Shown piece after piece: positions 1 through 6,767 of a stretch of 14,833 nucleotides of DNA (its first letter is position 1; the number at the start of each line of letters is the position of its first letter). The stretch covers positions 33,339 through 48,171 of the forward strand of contig DCAW01000056.1 of NCBI GenBank assembly GCA_002313895.1, written 5' to 3'. The notes beneath the pieces are model-generated. The model searched no databases and had not been told where the DNA came from. It saw nothing but the letters and a program-made list of their open reading frames with translations. The stretch comes from Dehalococcoidia bacterium UBA1123. Lineage in GTDB: Bacteria > Chloroflexota > Dehalococcoidia > Lucifugimonadales > UBA1123. The position numbers and the translations under genes are program-made.

Positions 1-29
1 CTGAACTCCCCTTGTTTTTTGAACGCAGT

Positions 30-1139
30 TTAGTCGCTGGGCAATTTTCGGGTTCTTCTTAATTCTTCCATCAGTCCATCGTACTCCGACCTGTCCACTG
101 GCAGCGAGACCTTCTCGCCTCGGCATCCTGACAAGGTGATTGCTGCGACAAGTTCCTGGGAGCGCGCGCCGTCCTCTCCTGTGATCGCTGGCTCTCTGCC
201 CTCCAGAATAGCGAGAGCGAAATCGTCTATGGCCGGGGCGTGACCTCCGCCGACTACCTCAAATTTGAAGGTTTCAGCCTCGGATTCTGGGGCGATGAAT
301 TTTATCGTTTTGTCGGTCTCTAAAAATTCCTGCACAGGAGTTTTCAGGCGATGGAGGGTCACATTCCAGTCGTCCATAATCAGCGCGCCATTCTCTCCGA
401 AGATTTCGATGCGCTGTTGATTCGGGGCCTGCACAGTGTCGCAGTGGAGGGTTCCCAGAACGCCGCCCTCGTACTCTAAAATCGCGCTAGCATAATCCTC
501 GACCTCAACAGTGTGCTTTAGGGTTCGGACGACACCAAAAACGGACTGAGGCATGCCCGCCAGCCACTGGAACATATCGATAGCGTGGATGCCCTGGTTT
601 ATCAACGCTCCGCCGCCCTCGTCCTGCCATGTGCCGCGCCAGTCCAGGCGGTCGTAGTAGTCCTGAGTTCTGAACATCGCGCTGGTCATCGTCGCTCGAT
701 ATATCTTGCCAATCGCGCCCTGATCGATAAGCTCTCGCATCTTGATGGCTTCGGGCCGGAAACGGTTGTTGAACAATACACCCAGCGTCGCGCCTGAGCG
801 TCGAGCCGCCTCCACCATATCGTCGGCCTCGGAGGGAGTGACTGACATGGGTTTTTCGGCCAGAACGTGCTTTCCAGCTTCGACGGCCTGGATTGTGATG
901 TCCCGATGGGACGGATGGGGCGTTGCGATGACGATTGCGTCTACTTCGGAGTCGGATAAAACGTCAACCAGAGTCGGGTACGCTTTGACCCCAAGCTCTG
1001 AGGCCTGCTGAACAAGCGGCTCTTGCCGTCGGGCATTCACGCCCACCAATCGACAGCTCGATAGCTGTGCTATGGCTTCGATATGCGTCTTGCCGATGAC
1101 GCCTGTGGAGCCGACAATCGCAAGGCCGACCTGTTCCAT
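30..1139 (-). CDS. Gfo/Idh/MocA family NAD(P)-dependent oxidoreductase
   Basis: A 369-residue protein, the usual length for this family of cytoplasmic sugar, inositol and amino-sugar dehydrogenases. The N-terminal Rossmann fold begins with a glycine-rich turn (GSTGVIG, residues 10-16). The conserved EKP motif is at 95-97, where the Lys is the family's catalytic and cofactor-contacting residue. The C-terminal domain carries GGGALINQGIHAID (175-188), with the conserved His at 185. The Asp that some dehydrogenases have four residues before this His is Asn181 here, a common variant. The ATG is preceded by AGGAG at a good distance. It is the last gene of a co-directional minus-strand series, 99 bp after threonine synthase, and ends with TAA. 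The substrate cannot be told from sequence; a sugar or cyclitol is likely. Confidence 0.93.
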   Translation of the reverse strand: MEQVGLAIVGSTGVIGKTHIEAIAQLSSCRLVGVNARRQEPLVQQASELGVKAYPTLVDVLSDSEVDAIVIATPHPSHRDITIQAVEAGKHVLAEKPMSVTPSEADDMVEAARRSGATLGVLFNNRFRPEAIKMRELIDQGAIGKIYRATMTSAMFRTQDYYDRLDWRGTWQDEGGGALINQGIHAIDMFQWLAGMPQSVFGVVRTLKHTVEVEDYASAILEYEGGVLGTLHCDTVQAPNQQRIEIFGENGALIMDDWNVTLHRLKTPVQEFLETDKTIKFIAPESEAETFKFEVVGGGHAPAIDDFALAILEGREPAITGEDGARSQELVAAITLSGCRGEKVSLPVDRSEYDGLMEELRRTRKLPSD

Positions 1140-1238
1140 AATTCACTCCTGAAATAGGTCTTCAGGATTCACGTGTTCAGGTGTCAGGATCCTGTGAAGC
1201 TCCCCCGATACCTGAACACCCGACATCTGACCCCTCGA
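1140..1238. repeat. Intergenic palindromic element, TCAGG/CCTGA type (copy 1)
   Basis: This short spacer is full of dyad symmetry. GTGTTCAGGTGTC (1173-1185) pairs with GATACCTGAACAC (1207-1219) at 12 of 13 positions. Between them lies the perfect 10-bp palindrome CAGGATCCTG (1185-1194). CCTGAA (1148-1153) pairs perfectly with TTCAGG (1161-1166). The last hairpin overlaps part of the Shine-Dalgarno sequence of the oxidoreductase gene on the minus strand. There is no T-run, so a classic terminator is unlikely. A related element lies at 2873-2968. Confidence 0.5.
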
Positions 1239-2405
1239 CTACATCACATCCAGATACTTCAACCCAGACCCGGTGTTCAAAAGCAAGATATTTTCATCAG
1301 GGGACAGATCTCCGGCCACCAGCAGTTTGTTCAAAGCCACGGCTGTTGCGGCGCCTTCTGGGCAGATGAACATGCCCTCCAACGATGCGACGAGGCTCAT
1401 GTAGTATTTCATCTCATCGTCGGTGACCGTCAACGCTCCGCCGCCGCTCTCACGGATCGCTCCAAGAATCAGGTAGTCTCCAATGGCTCCTGGAACCCTT
1501 ATCCCCGCCGCCATAGTCTGGGCATTCTCCCAGGGCTCGGCGAACTCGGCTCCTTCACGGAAGGCTCGAACTATGGGAGCGCAACCCTCTGCTTGCACCG
1601 CGTACATCTTTGGGCGTTTGGGGCCTATCCAGCCCATCTCCTCCATTTCGGCGAAGGCCTTCCACATCCCGACGATGCCCGTTCCACCGCCTGTCGGGTA
1701 TATGATCGCGTCTGGAAGTTCCCAGTCTGACTGCTCGGCGATTTCGTAACCCATCGTCTTCTTGCCCTCGACGCGGTATGGCTCCTGGAGGGTCGAAACG
1801 TCGAACAGCCCCTCTTCGGCGGCCCGTTTCCGAGACAAAACTCCAGCATCGCTTATGAGGCCGTCGATCAGGGTCAAATCTCCTCCGCTGATGGAAACTT
1901 CGATCTGGTTGGCTTCCGGGGCGTCCTTCGGCATAAACACGTAGGCTTCCATTCCGCCCTTAGCGGCGTAAGCGGCCATAGCTCCGGCGGCGTTTCCGGC
2001 GGACGGCATGGTCAGCTTGGTGATTCCCAATTCTTTAGCTTTGGATACCGCCGCAGACAACCCACGGGCCTTGAAGGACGCTGTGGGGTTGAGGCCTTCG
2101 TCCTTAATATACACCGCGCTTGCGCCAATCTTATCGCCAAGACGCTCGGCCTTGAAGATAGGAGTGAAGCCCTCGCCAAGCGTGATGACGTTGGCTTCGT
2201 CAAGTACGGGCATCACCTCGAAGTACCGCCACATATTAGCCGGACGGTTCTTGAGTTCGTCGGGGTTCAGGGCGTCCCTGGCTCCTGCAAGATCGTAGCG
2301 AGGATATAAGACTTTACTGCACTCGGTGCAAAGCCGGATGACCTCGTCAGCCGGGTAGGTGGCGTGGCAGTAGGTGCATTCCAAATGTGTAAGATAACTC
2401 TTCAT
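1239..2405 (-). CDS. thrC: Threonine synthase (PLP-dependent, fold type II)
   Basis: A 388-residue protein that would convert O-phosphohomoserine to threonine. The N-terminus has a zinc-ribbon-like set of cysteines (C10, C13, C26, C29), as in many bacterial and archaeal threonine synthases. The PLP lysine is K112 in NPTASFKARG. SAGNAAGA (135-142) is the cofactor and substrate loop. PTGGGTGIVG (237-246) is the phosphate-binding loop, and NTGSGLKY near the C-terminus is typical of the family. The ATG is preceded by AGGAGG (complement of 2410-2415). It ends with TAG. Its neighbours (cupin, oxidoreductase, deacetylase) are not threonine biosynthesis genes, so a paralogue with another beta-elimination or replacement substrate is possible. 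The symbol rests on family resemblance. Confidence 0.9.
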   Translation of the reverse strand: MKSYLTHLECTYCHATYPADEVIRLCTECSKVLYPRYDLAGARDALNPDELKNRPANMWRYFEVMPVLDEANVITLGEGFTPIFKAERLGDKIGASAVYIKDEGLNPTASFKARGLSAAVSKAKELGITKLTMPSAGNAAGAMAAYAAKGGMEAYVFMPKDAPEANQIEVSISGGDLTLIDGLISDAGVLSRKRAAEEGLFDVSTLQEPYRVEGKKTMGYEIAEQSDWELPDAIIYPTGGGTGIVGMWKAFAEMEEMGWIGPKRPKMYAVQAEGCAPIVRAFREGAEFAEPWENAQTMAAGIRVPGAIGDYLILGAIRESGGGALTVTDDEMKYYMSLVASLEGMFICPEGAATAVALNKLLVAGDLSPDENILLLNTGSGLKYLDVM

Positions 2406-2470
2406 GATCCCTCCTGTGATGGCGCAGTCATGTTAGCACATTGACCAAGCTGAATTGGGAACGAATTTGA

Positions 2471-2851
2471 TCAGACGGTCGGCCAATAATTGGGCACCCG
2501 TTGCGCCTGATCCTCACCTGACCACGGGGGGATGGTCGTGATTATGAAGCAGAGGTTCTCATCCCCCGTGTTCCGAAATTGGAAGTGGGTCCCGACCTCT
2601 ATGGACAGGCTCAGACCAGGTTCGGCATCCACCACGCTCTCGTCATCATCGTTCTTCCTCCACACCTGACCCACTCCTGATATGAAGTGCCACACCTCGT
2701 CAACTGTCCGGTGAGCAACGGCGAGCGAAGTTTTCCCAGGCTGTAATGTGCAATGAACCATGCTGCCTCTGGAGGTCGCGACCAACTCTCGGATTTCCGA
2801 GCCGTCGGGTGCGGTGACCAGATTTGCGTCGGCGAGTCGAGTTGTCTGCAT
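2471..2851 (-). CDS. Small single-domain cupin protein
   Basis: A 126-residue protein made of one cupin beta-barrel. Motif 1 is AHRTVDEVWHFISGVGQVW, with H47, E52, H55 and glycines at 59 and 61. Motif 2 is the EVGTHFQFRNTG region, with G87, H89 and N94. H47, E52 and H89 are the likely metal ligands; the canonical HxH pair at the start of motif 1 is only partly kept. The protein ends in a Trp/Pro-rich tail. Small cupins of this kind act as isomerases, lyases, dioxygenases or sugar-binding proteins, and the sequence does not say which. The start is ATG with an AAGGA Shine-Dalgarno. It sits between the PuuE-like gene and threonine synthase on the same strand, so co-transcription is plausible. 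Confidence 0.85.
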   Translation of the reverse strand: MQTTRLADANLVTAPDGSEIRELVATSRGSMVHCTLQPGKTSLAVAHRTVDEVWHFISGVGQVWRKNDDDESVVDAEPGLSLSIEVGTHFQFRNTGDENLCFIITTIPPWSGEDQAQRVPNYWPTV

Positions 2852-2872
2852 CCTTGTTCCTTGAGAAGGTGG

Positions 2873-2968
2873 TCAGGTTATCAGGGGCTGGGTGAAGATA
2901 CGTTCGGTTGATAGCTGGGCCGTAGAGAGGGGAAAGGGGTGTTGCTGAGATAATCCCTGACGACCTGA
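2873..2968. repeat. Intergenic palindromic element, TCAGG/CCTGA type (copy 2)
   Basis: TCAGGTTATCAGGG (2873-2886) pairs with CCCTGACGACCTGA (2955-2968) at 12 of 14 positions around an interior of about 68 bp. A further CCCTGATCC copy follows at about 2979-2987. On the minus strand this gives three nearby ATCAGG-like words. The arms resemble those of the element at 1173-1219 in both sequence and layout. It fills most of the 136-bp gap between the cupin and deacetylase genes. Confidence 0.45.
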
Positions 2969-2987
2969 TTCCTTAAAACCCTGATCC

Positions 2988-3875
2988 CTACGGATACTTC
3001 TCCAGCCACCAGCGAGCGATGTCTGTGCGCCGAGCGAACCATACTCCGGGCAGGCTGCAAGCATATTCTAAGAAATTTTTGAGCGCGACTGCCCGCGCAG
3101 GACGTCCAGCAATACGGCAATGCAAACCCACGGACATCATCTTGGGATTGGTCGCTCCTTCAGAATGCAACAACTCCAGCGTGTTGTGCGCTGTGTCGTA
3201 AAAATCTTTCGGATTCACCATGCCGCCGCGCCAGAACTTGGTGTCATTGACCTCCAGCGAGTACGGAACTACCAGCCACTTCTTCCCATGCACCTGAGTG
3301 TAGTACGGCAGGTCGTCGGCATAGGAGTTGGAGTCGTATAGAAATCCGCCCTCCTCGACCACCAACTCTCGCGTGTTCAGGCTGGGCCCGTATCGAGTGT
3401 ACCAGCCCAAAGGCCGCTCTCCGGTGGTGCGAGTGATGGACTCGACAGCCTTACGTATAGCTTCACGCTCGGTGTCTCGGTCCATTTTGTAATACTCTTC
3501 CCAGCGGTATCCGTGGCCGAACACCTCGTGGCCTCGACGAACGATCTCTGGGCCAACCTGCGGGTTGCGTTCCAAGGCCAGGGCGCAGCAGAAGAAGGTC
3601 GCTGGAACCCGATACTGACCCAGGATGTCCATGATCCGCCAAACGCCCACACGACTACCGTACTCGAAAAAGGACTCGTTAGCCAGGTCTCGCTCATCAA
3701 GCGGCAGTGGCGACGGGACCTCGCTGTTGGTCTCGCGGTGGGGGTCGCCGTCCAGCAGGGAATACTCCGAGCCTTCCTCATAGTTCACCACCACCGATAC
3801 AGCAACTCGCGCGCCGTCGGGCCATTCGATCTTCGGAGGATTGGGACCGTATCCGATGAAATCACGTTCGTTCAA
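2988..3875 (-). CDS. Polysaccharide deacetylase-family amidohydrolase, PuuE allantoinase-like
   Basis: A 295-residue NodB-homology protein whose opening (RDFIGYGPNPP, then NYEEG at 31-35) and overall length match the PuuE allantoinase branch rather than chitin or peptidoglycan deacetylases. The catalytic motif GHEVFGHGYRWEEY gives H116 and H121. A second conserved region, GLHCRIAGRPAR, gives H252. The usual NodB Asp-Asp metal motif is replaced by Glu33-Glu34 in NYEEG. PuuE-type enzymes have been described as metal-independent, opening the allantoin ring. No signal peptide is seen, so it acts in the cytoplasm. The start is TTG, supported by AGGAG about 10 nt upstream and by the family-typical N-terminus. 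It ends with TAG. The substrate may be allantoin or another cyclic amide; no other purine catabolism gene is adjacent, though a deaminase lies at 11621-12679. Confidence 0.88.
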   Translation of the reverse strand: MNERDFIGYGPNPPKIEWPDGARVAVSVVVNYEEGSEYSLLDGDPHRETNSEVPSPLPLDERDLANESFFEYGSRVGVWRIMDILGQYRVPATFFCCALALERNPQVGPEIVRRGHEVFGHGYRWEEYYKMDRDTEREAIRKAVESITRTTGERPLGWYTRYGPSLNTRELVVEEGGFLYDSNSYADDLPYYTQVHGKKWLVVPYSLEVNDTKFWRGGMVNPKDFYDTAHNTLELLHSEGATNPKMMSVGLHCRIAGRPARAVALKNFLEYACSLPGVWFARRTDIARWWLEKYP

Positions 3876-3969
3876 TTCTCTGGTGCTCCTAACTTGGTCT
3901 TGTAGCGGTAATGATTATCAGGTCTTCGGTGCCTTCGTCTTCGCCCATTGAGGGGCTGATAGTCACATC

Positions 3970-4733
3970 CTAGAATCCTGCGTATACGAAAAGTTGCCTG
4001 TAACCATCATCATCATATGCGTTGATGGTCTGCCCGTAGCGCGAGACCTCGCCTGTGGCCGCGTCGATTATGTAGCATCGCTGCATCGCCGCCCAGGCGT
4101 TCTCGTCCCAAAAACTCTCCTTCAGTGACTAGTGTGGCTTCAGAGAGAATAATCCATAATCCACCGAGGACCAAACGGCAGTTCCTTGCCCCATCGCTCT
4201 CACGGCATGGAAGGTATGCGGTTCCAAAAGCAACGTGCCTCCTCGGACCAACGCATGGTAAGCCCTGGCCAGCATATCTACGATTTCCTCGTGCCTGAAT
4301 ACGTTGAACTCTCCAAACAGTTGCATCAACAGATGATGGCCCGTGCCATATTCAGCAGTCCGGATCTCCTCGTGGAGGTACTGGCTGGACAGGTTTCGGG
4401 CCGCCGCCCGCTCGCGAGCGTGCCTTATGGACGACGGCGAGAAGTCGATGCCGACACAATGGTGTCTAAAGACTCGCAAGCCTGTTGGTGTAAAGTCCAG
4501 GACTGCAGCCAAGATCGAGTATTCTGCTCGATTCGTTGCCAAGCAGGGCGTCATGAATCTAGGGCACGTGCGCCTCGATTCACCTCGGAGCGTCGGCTTG
4601 CGGCGTCGTGATCCTGGGCCAGATGCTCCTCCAGCATACGATGGCTGAAATCCGGGTCGTGCCACGGAATTTTTTCGTCCTCTGACCAGGGCGCCGGGCT
4701 TTGATTCCGGCGAATGATGTTCAGCAGATCCAT
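3970..4733 (-). pseudogene. Broken class I SAM-dependent methyltransferase
   Basis: The pieces of one methyltransferase of about 253 residues lie in order but in different frames. The N-terminus starts at an ATG (4731-4733) with AAGGAG 5 nt upstream. After codon GTG at 4581-4583 the frame moves at about 4580. The shifted frame encodes ILDLGCSPGLYT (SAM motif I, with Ser for the usual Gly), but it has an in-frame TAG at 4559-4561. A second single-base shift near 4466-4475 restores the main frame, giving GIDFSPSSIRHAR (motif II), LFGEFNVFRHEE and a catalytic-domain tail. A further in-frame TAG (4129-4131) splits off the last 52 codons (SFWDENAWAAM to FVYAGF), which end at TAG 3970-3972. Two net insertions and two nonsense codons make it a clear pseudogene. 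Confidence 0.85.
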
Positions 4734-4738
4734 GTGTT

Positions 4739-4744
4739 CTCCTT
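4739..4744 (-). promoter_or_regulatory. Shine-Dalgarno that sets the methyltransferase start
   Basis: AAGGAG on the minus strand lies 5 nt before the ATG at 4731-4733. It selects this codon over the ATG six codons upstream (4749-4751), which has no Shine-Dalgarno. Confidence 0.7.
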
Positions 4745-4754
4745 GAGCCATGCC

Positions 4755-4782
4755 ATTATAATCGTTGCGCCGCAGTTGTCAG
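4755..4782 (-). promoter_or_regulatory. Sigma70-type promoter for the broken methyltransferase
   Basis: On the minus strand, CTGACA (-35, complement of 4777-4782, five of six consensus bases) is followed after 16 bp by a perfect TATAAT (-10, complement of 4755-4760). Transcription would start around 4748, just ahead of the Shine-Dalgarno at 4739-4744. It lies in the 91-bp divergent spacer shared with the aldo/keto reductase gene. The promoter has outlasted the gene it served. Confidence 0.6.
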
Positions 4783-4811
4783 CCATCAGCATTCAGCTTT
4801 TGGTCAAGTTC

Positions 4812-4816
4812 AGGAG
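4812..4816 (+). promoter_or_regulatory. Shine-Dalgarno that sets the aldo/keto reductase TTG start
   Basis: AGGAG lies 8 nt before the TTG at 4825-4827. An in-frame ATG exists 60 nt upstream (4765), but it would add residues unlike the family and lacks a clear ribosome binding site. Confidence 0.7.
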
Positions 4817-4824
4817 CGAGTATA

Positions 4825-5637
4825 TTGGAGTATCGAAGTCTGGGCGGTGCCCGGGTCCCGATCATGGGTATGGGGACTTTCCGCAGTTTTGATGTGTCGC
4901 GGGAAACAAATATTGAATCAAGGCACAAGATAATAGCCAATTGCGTCGAGACCGGCGTCACTTTCATCGACTCGTCTCCGATGTACGGACGCTCCGAACA
5001 GGTCATCGGCAGGACAACTATGGGTCAGCAAGCGAATCTCCAATTTGCCACAAAGGTATGGACTCGCGGCAGGCGGCAGGGTGAGGCTCAGATCGAATAG
5101 TCTTTCGAGCTTATGAAAGCCGACCACATCGACGTGTTCCAGATACATAACCTGCTGGACTGGCAAACCCATCTGGAAACGCTGGAACGACTTAAGGACG
5201 AGGGTCGTATCAGTGTGATCGGCATCACTCACTACACGACCAGCGCATTTCCTGAGATGATGCGAATCATGCGATCAAGGCGTATTGGCTCTGTGCAGGT
5301 CCCATACAACATCGGCAATCTGGCATGCACTGAAGAGATGCTGCCTCTGGCTGAAGAGTTGGGAATCGGAGTCATAGTGATGGAACCGTTGGGTCAGGGT
5401 CGATTCCTCCGCCAACTGCGAAGACAGCCGAGCGTAGAGCCGTTAAAGGAGTTCGGACTCAGCATGTGGGCGCAGGCGTTGTTAGCGTGGGTGGTGTCGG
5501 ACCGGCGGGTGAGTGTCGCGATTCCTGCGACATCACGCCCGGAGCGAATTATCGAAAACGCGCAGGCTGGTGACGCGGGCCATCTACCACAGGACGTTCG
5601 AGACTATATCCGAGAGGAGACCATGAGGTGTCTATGA
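4825..5637 (+). pseudogene. Aldo/keto reductase interrupted by one in-frame TAG
   Basis: The reading frame codes for a 270-residue aldo/keto reductase (NADPH-dependent TIM barrel) from a TTG start with AGGAG at 4812-4816. The start gives the family-typical opening MEYRSLGG. The full catalytic tetrad is visible: D49 and Y54 (FIDSSPMYG), K77 (FATKVW) and H108 (FQIHNL). At codon 92 (5098-5100) a TAG replaces what is probably a Gln or Glu codon in IE*SFELM. The frame then continues unbroken to TGA at 5637. Without readthrough the product would lose the catalytic His and most of the barrel. An internal ATG at 5113 could only start a non-functional C-terminal part. This is a fresh nonsense mutation or a sequencing error, since everything else is well conserved. 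Confidence 0.85.
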
Positions 5638-5639
5638 GC

Positions 5640-6593
5640 CTAGCCGCTCTCGACCTCGTCGTCGTCGAGGTCATCGCCCTCTTCCTCTTGCTCAAGCCTC
5701 TCCCCCATCTCGGTAAGGAAACGCTCGACGTCAGGGGCGAACTGTGACTGGGTGTCTTCATCGTCCGGTTGCTCTTCATCGGATTCGCTGGCGTTCGCCA
5801 GCACTCGATCGTAGTACGCCTCAAGCTGACTGATCAACCCACTGACCTCGGAGTTGTCCGTGACAGCCTTGTTGATGTCGCGATACTGCTGTTCGCCTCT
5901 GGACGTGTCGGCCAGAGACTTCGGCAGGTCGTACATGGCGCACAGAATCTGCATGATCCGGGCGGCGCCCATGTGGTCCTCGTCAAGTTGAACGTACTGA
6001 GGCAGGTGGGCCATAAGACTGGTGGTGTCCACCTCTTTCTCGATCATGCGCTCGGTGACCAGGTTCACGATGCTGGTCGGACCCTGGTATGTGCTGCGCC
6101 TCTGGGAAACGAGGCCTTTAGCCTTCGCCTCCTGCTCGTCCGTGAGAGTGCCTGTGACCATCAGTGGGCGGGTGTGGGGCACCGAATCGTACATTCCTCC
6201 GATTCGGCAGTATTCTGTGACGTCGAAATGAGTCAGCAATTCGGCAATCGAATCGCAGTAGGTCTCGCCCAATGCGTGAGGCTCACGAATATGCAGGAAC
6301 AGATAGTCCCTGTCGGTGGTCTCATCATGGGCGTGATGGACGATGCTGTTGGGCGTGGTGAACACGCGCTGGCCGTTGACCATCCGCATACGCGGCCTGT
6401 AACGGGTGAAATCGAAAAAGTTGCCCGGAGTCGCGAGCCTGCCCAGTTCCTTGGCCTGCATGTGACGTTCCAACTTGGTCAACGTCAGCGTTCCGACTCT
6501 GCCGACGTCGATCCACGGGCGGAGCATCGCGATTGCGACGGTGTTCCGCATCTCAGGGGCGTCGTCCTTGACTTCAAATTCGCCGATCTTCAT
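5640..6593 (-). CDS. PAC2 family protein (proteasome-assembly-chaperone-like)
   Basis: A 317-residue protein with the marks of the PAC2 (DUF75) family. These are LRPWIDVGRVGTL near residues 24-36, RPRMRMVNG (66-74), SVPHTRP (137-143), TYQGPTSI (168-175) and AHLPQYV (195-201), followed by a helical C-terminal part. In eukaryotes PAC2 helps assemble the proteasome. Bacterial and archaeal homologues occur in actinobacteria, Chloroflexota and archaea, with no settled function. The C-terminal 50 residues are very acidic (many D/E, ending in DDLDDDEVESG) and probably disordered. The start at 6593 matches the family N-terminus (MKIGEFEV). An upstream in-frame ATG at 6650, with AGGAA close by, would add 19 residues and cannot be excluded. 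It converges with the aldo/keto reductase 2 bp away and ends with TAG. Confidence 0.87.
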   Translation of the reverse strand: MKIGEFEVKDDAPEMRNTVAIAMLRPWIDVGRVGTLTLTKLERHMQAKELGRLATPGNFFDFTRYRPRMRMVNGQRVFTTPNSIVHHAHDETTDRDYLFLHIREPHALGETYCDSIAELLTHFDVTEYCRIGGMYDSVPHTRPLMVTGTLTDEQEAKAKGLVSQRRSTYQGPTSIVNLVTERMIEKEVDTTSLMAHLPQYVQLDEDHMGAARIMQILCAMYDLPKSLADTSRGEQQYRDINKAVTDNSEVSGLISQLEAYYDRVLANASESDEEQPDDEDTQSQFAPDVERFLTEMGERLEQEEEGDDLDDDEVESG

Positions 6594-6659
6594 TGCACTA
6601 TCGTGCCATCTACAACAGGAATGTGCAACCCCTCTTGCCGATGCAGACATTATTTCCTG

Positions 6660-6688
6660 TTGACTCGACACCACCACAGATATACGAT
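6660..6688 (+). promoter_or_regulatory. Possible promoter for the CoA-transferase cluster
   Basis: TTGACT (6660-6665) matches the -35 consensus at five of six positions. It is followed after 17 bp by TACGAT (6683-6688), four of six for the -10. It lies in the divergent region upstream of the 6768 gene, with a start point predicted near 6695. Confidence 0.4.
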
Positions 6689-6692
6689 TCGT

Positions 6693-6729
6693 CTGGCGCG
6701 AAGACGAGTTTGGAATCCTCTCGCGCCAG
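6693..6729. promoter_or_regulatory. Inverted repeat CTGGCGCGA, candidate operator or leader hairpin
   Basis: CTGGCGCGA (6693-6701) and TCGCGCCAG (6721-6729) are perfect 9-bp inverted arms, 28 bp apart centre to centre. They sit just downstream of the predicted promoter and upstream of the Shine-Dalgarno at 6757-6763. A dimeric repressor site or a hairpin in the mRNA leader are both possible. No regulator gene is next to it. Confidence 0.4.
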
Positions 6730-6767
6730 TTGAGGACACATAAGCAGATGACACAAGAGGAGACCAG

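Noticed and set aside
1239..1241. Readthrough of the threonine synthase TAG into 32 more open codons ending just before the next gene
   Set aside because: The protein already ends at the usual place for the family, and the extension only translates the palindromic spacer.
1173..1730. Plus-strand open frame of 185 codons opposite threonine synthase
   Set aside because: It has no recognisable domain and overlaps a clear PLP enzyme on the other strand.
4765..4824. Upstream ATG start for the aldo/keto reductase
   Set aside because: It gives an atypical Ser-rich extension. The TTG at 4825 has AGGAG and yields the standard MEYRSLGG opening.
5769..6743. Long plus-strand open frame (324 codons) opposite the PAC2 gene
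   Set aside because: It is the antisense of a well-supported PAC2 gene, has no family resemblance and has a composition expected of a mirror frame.
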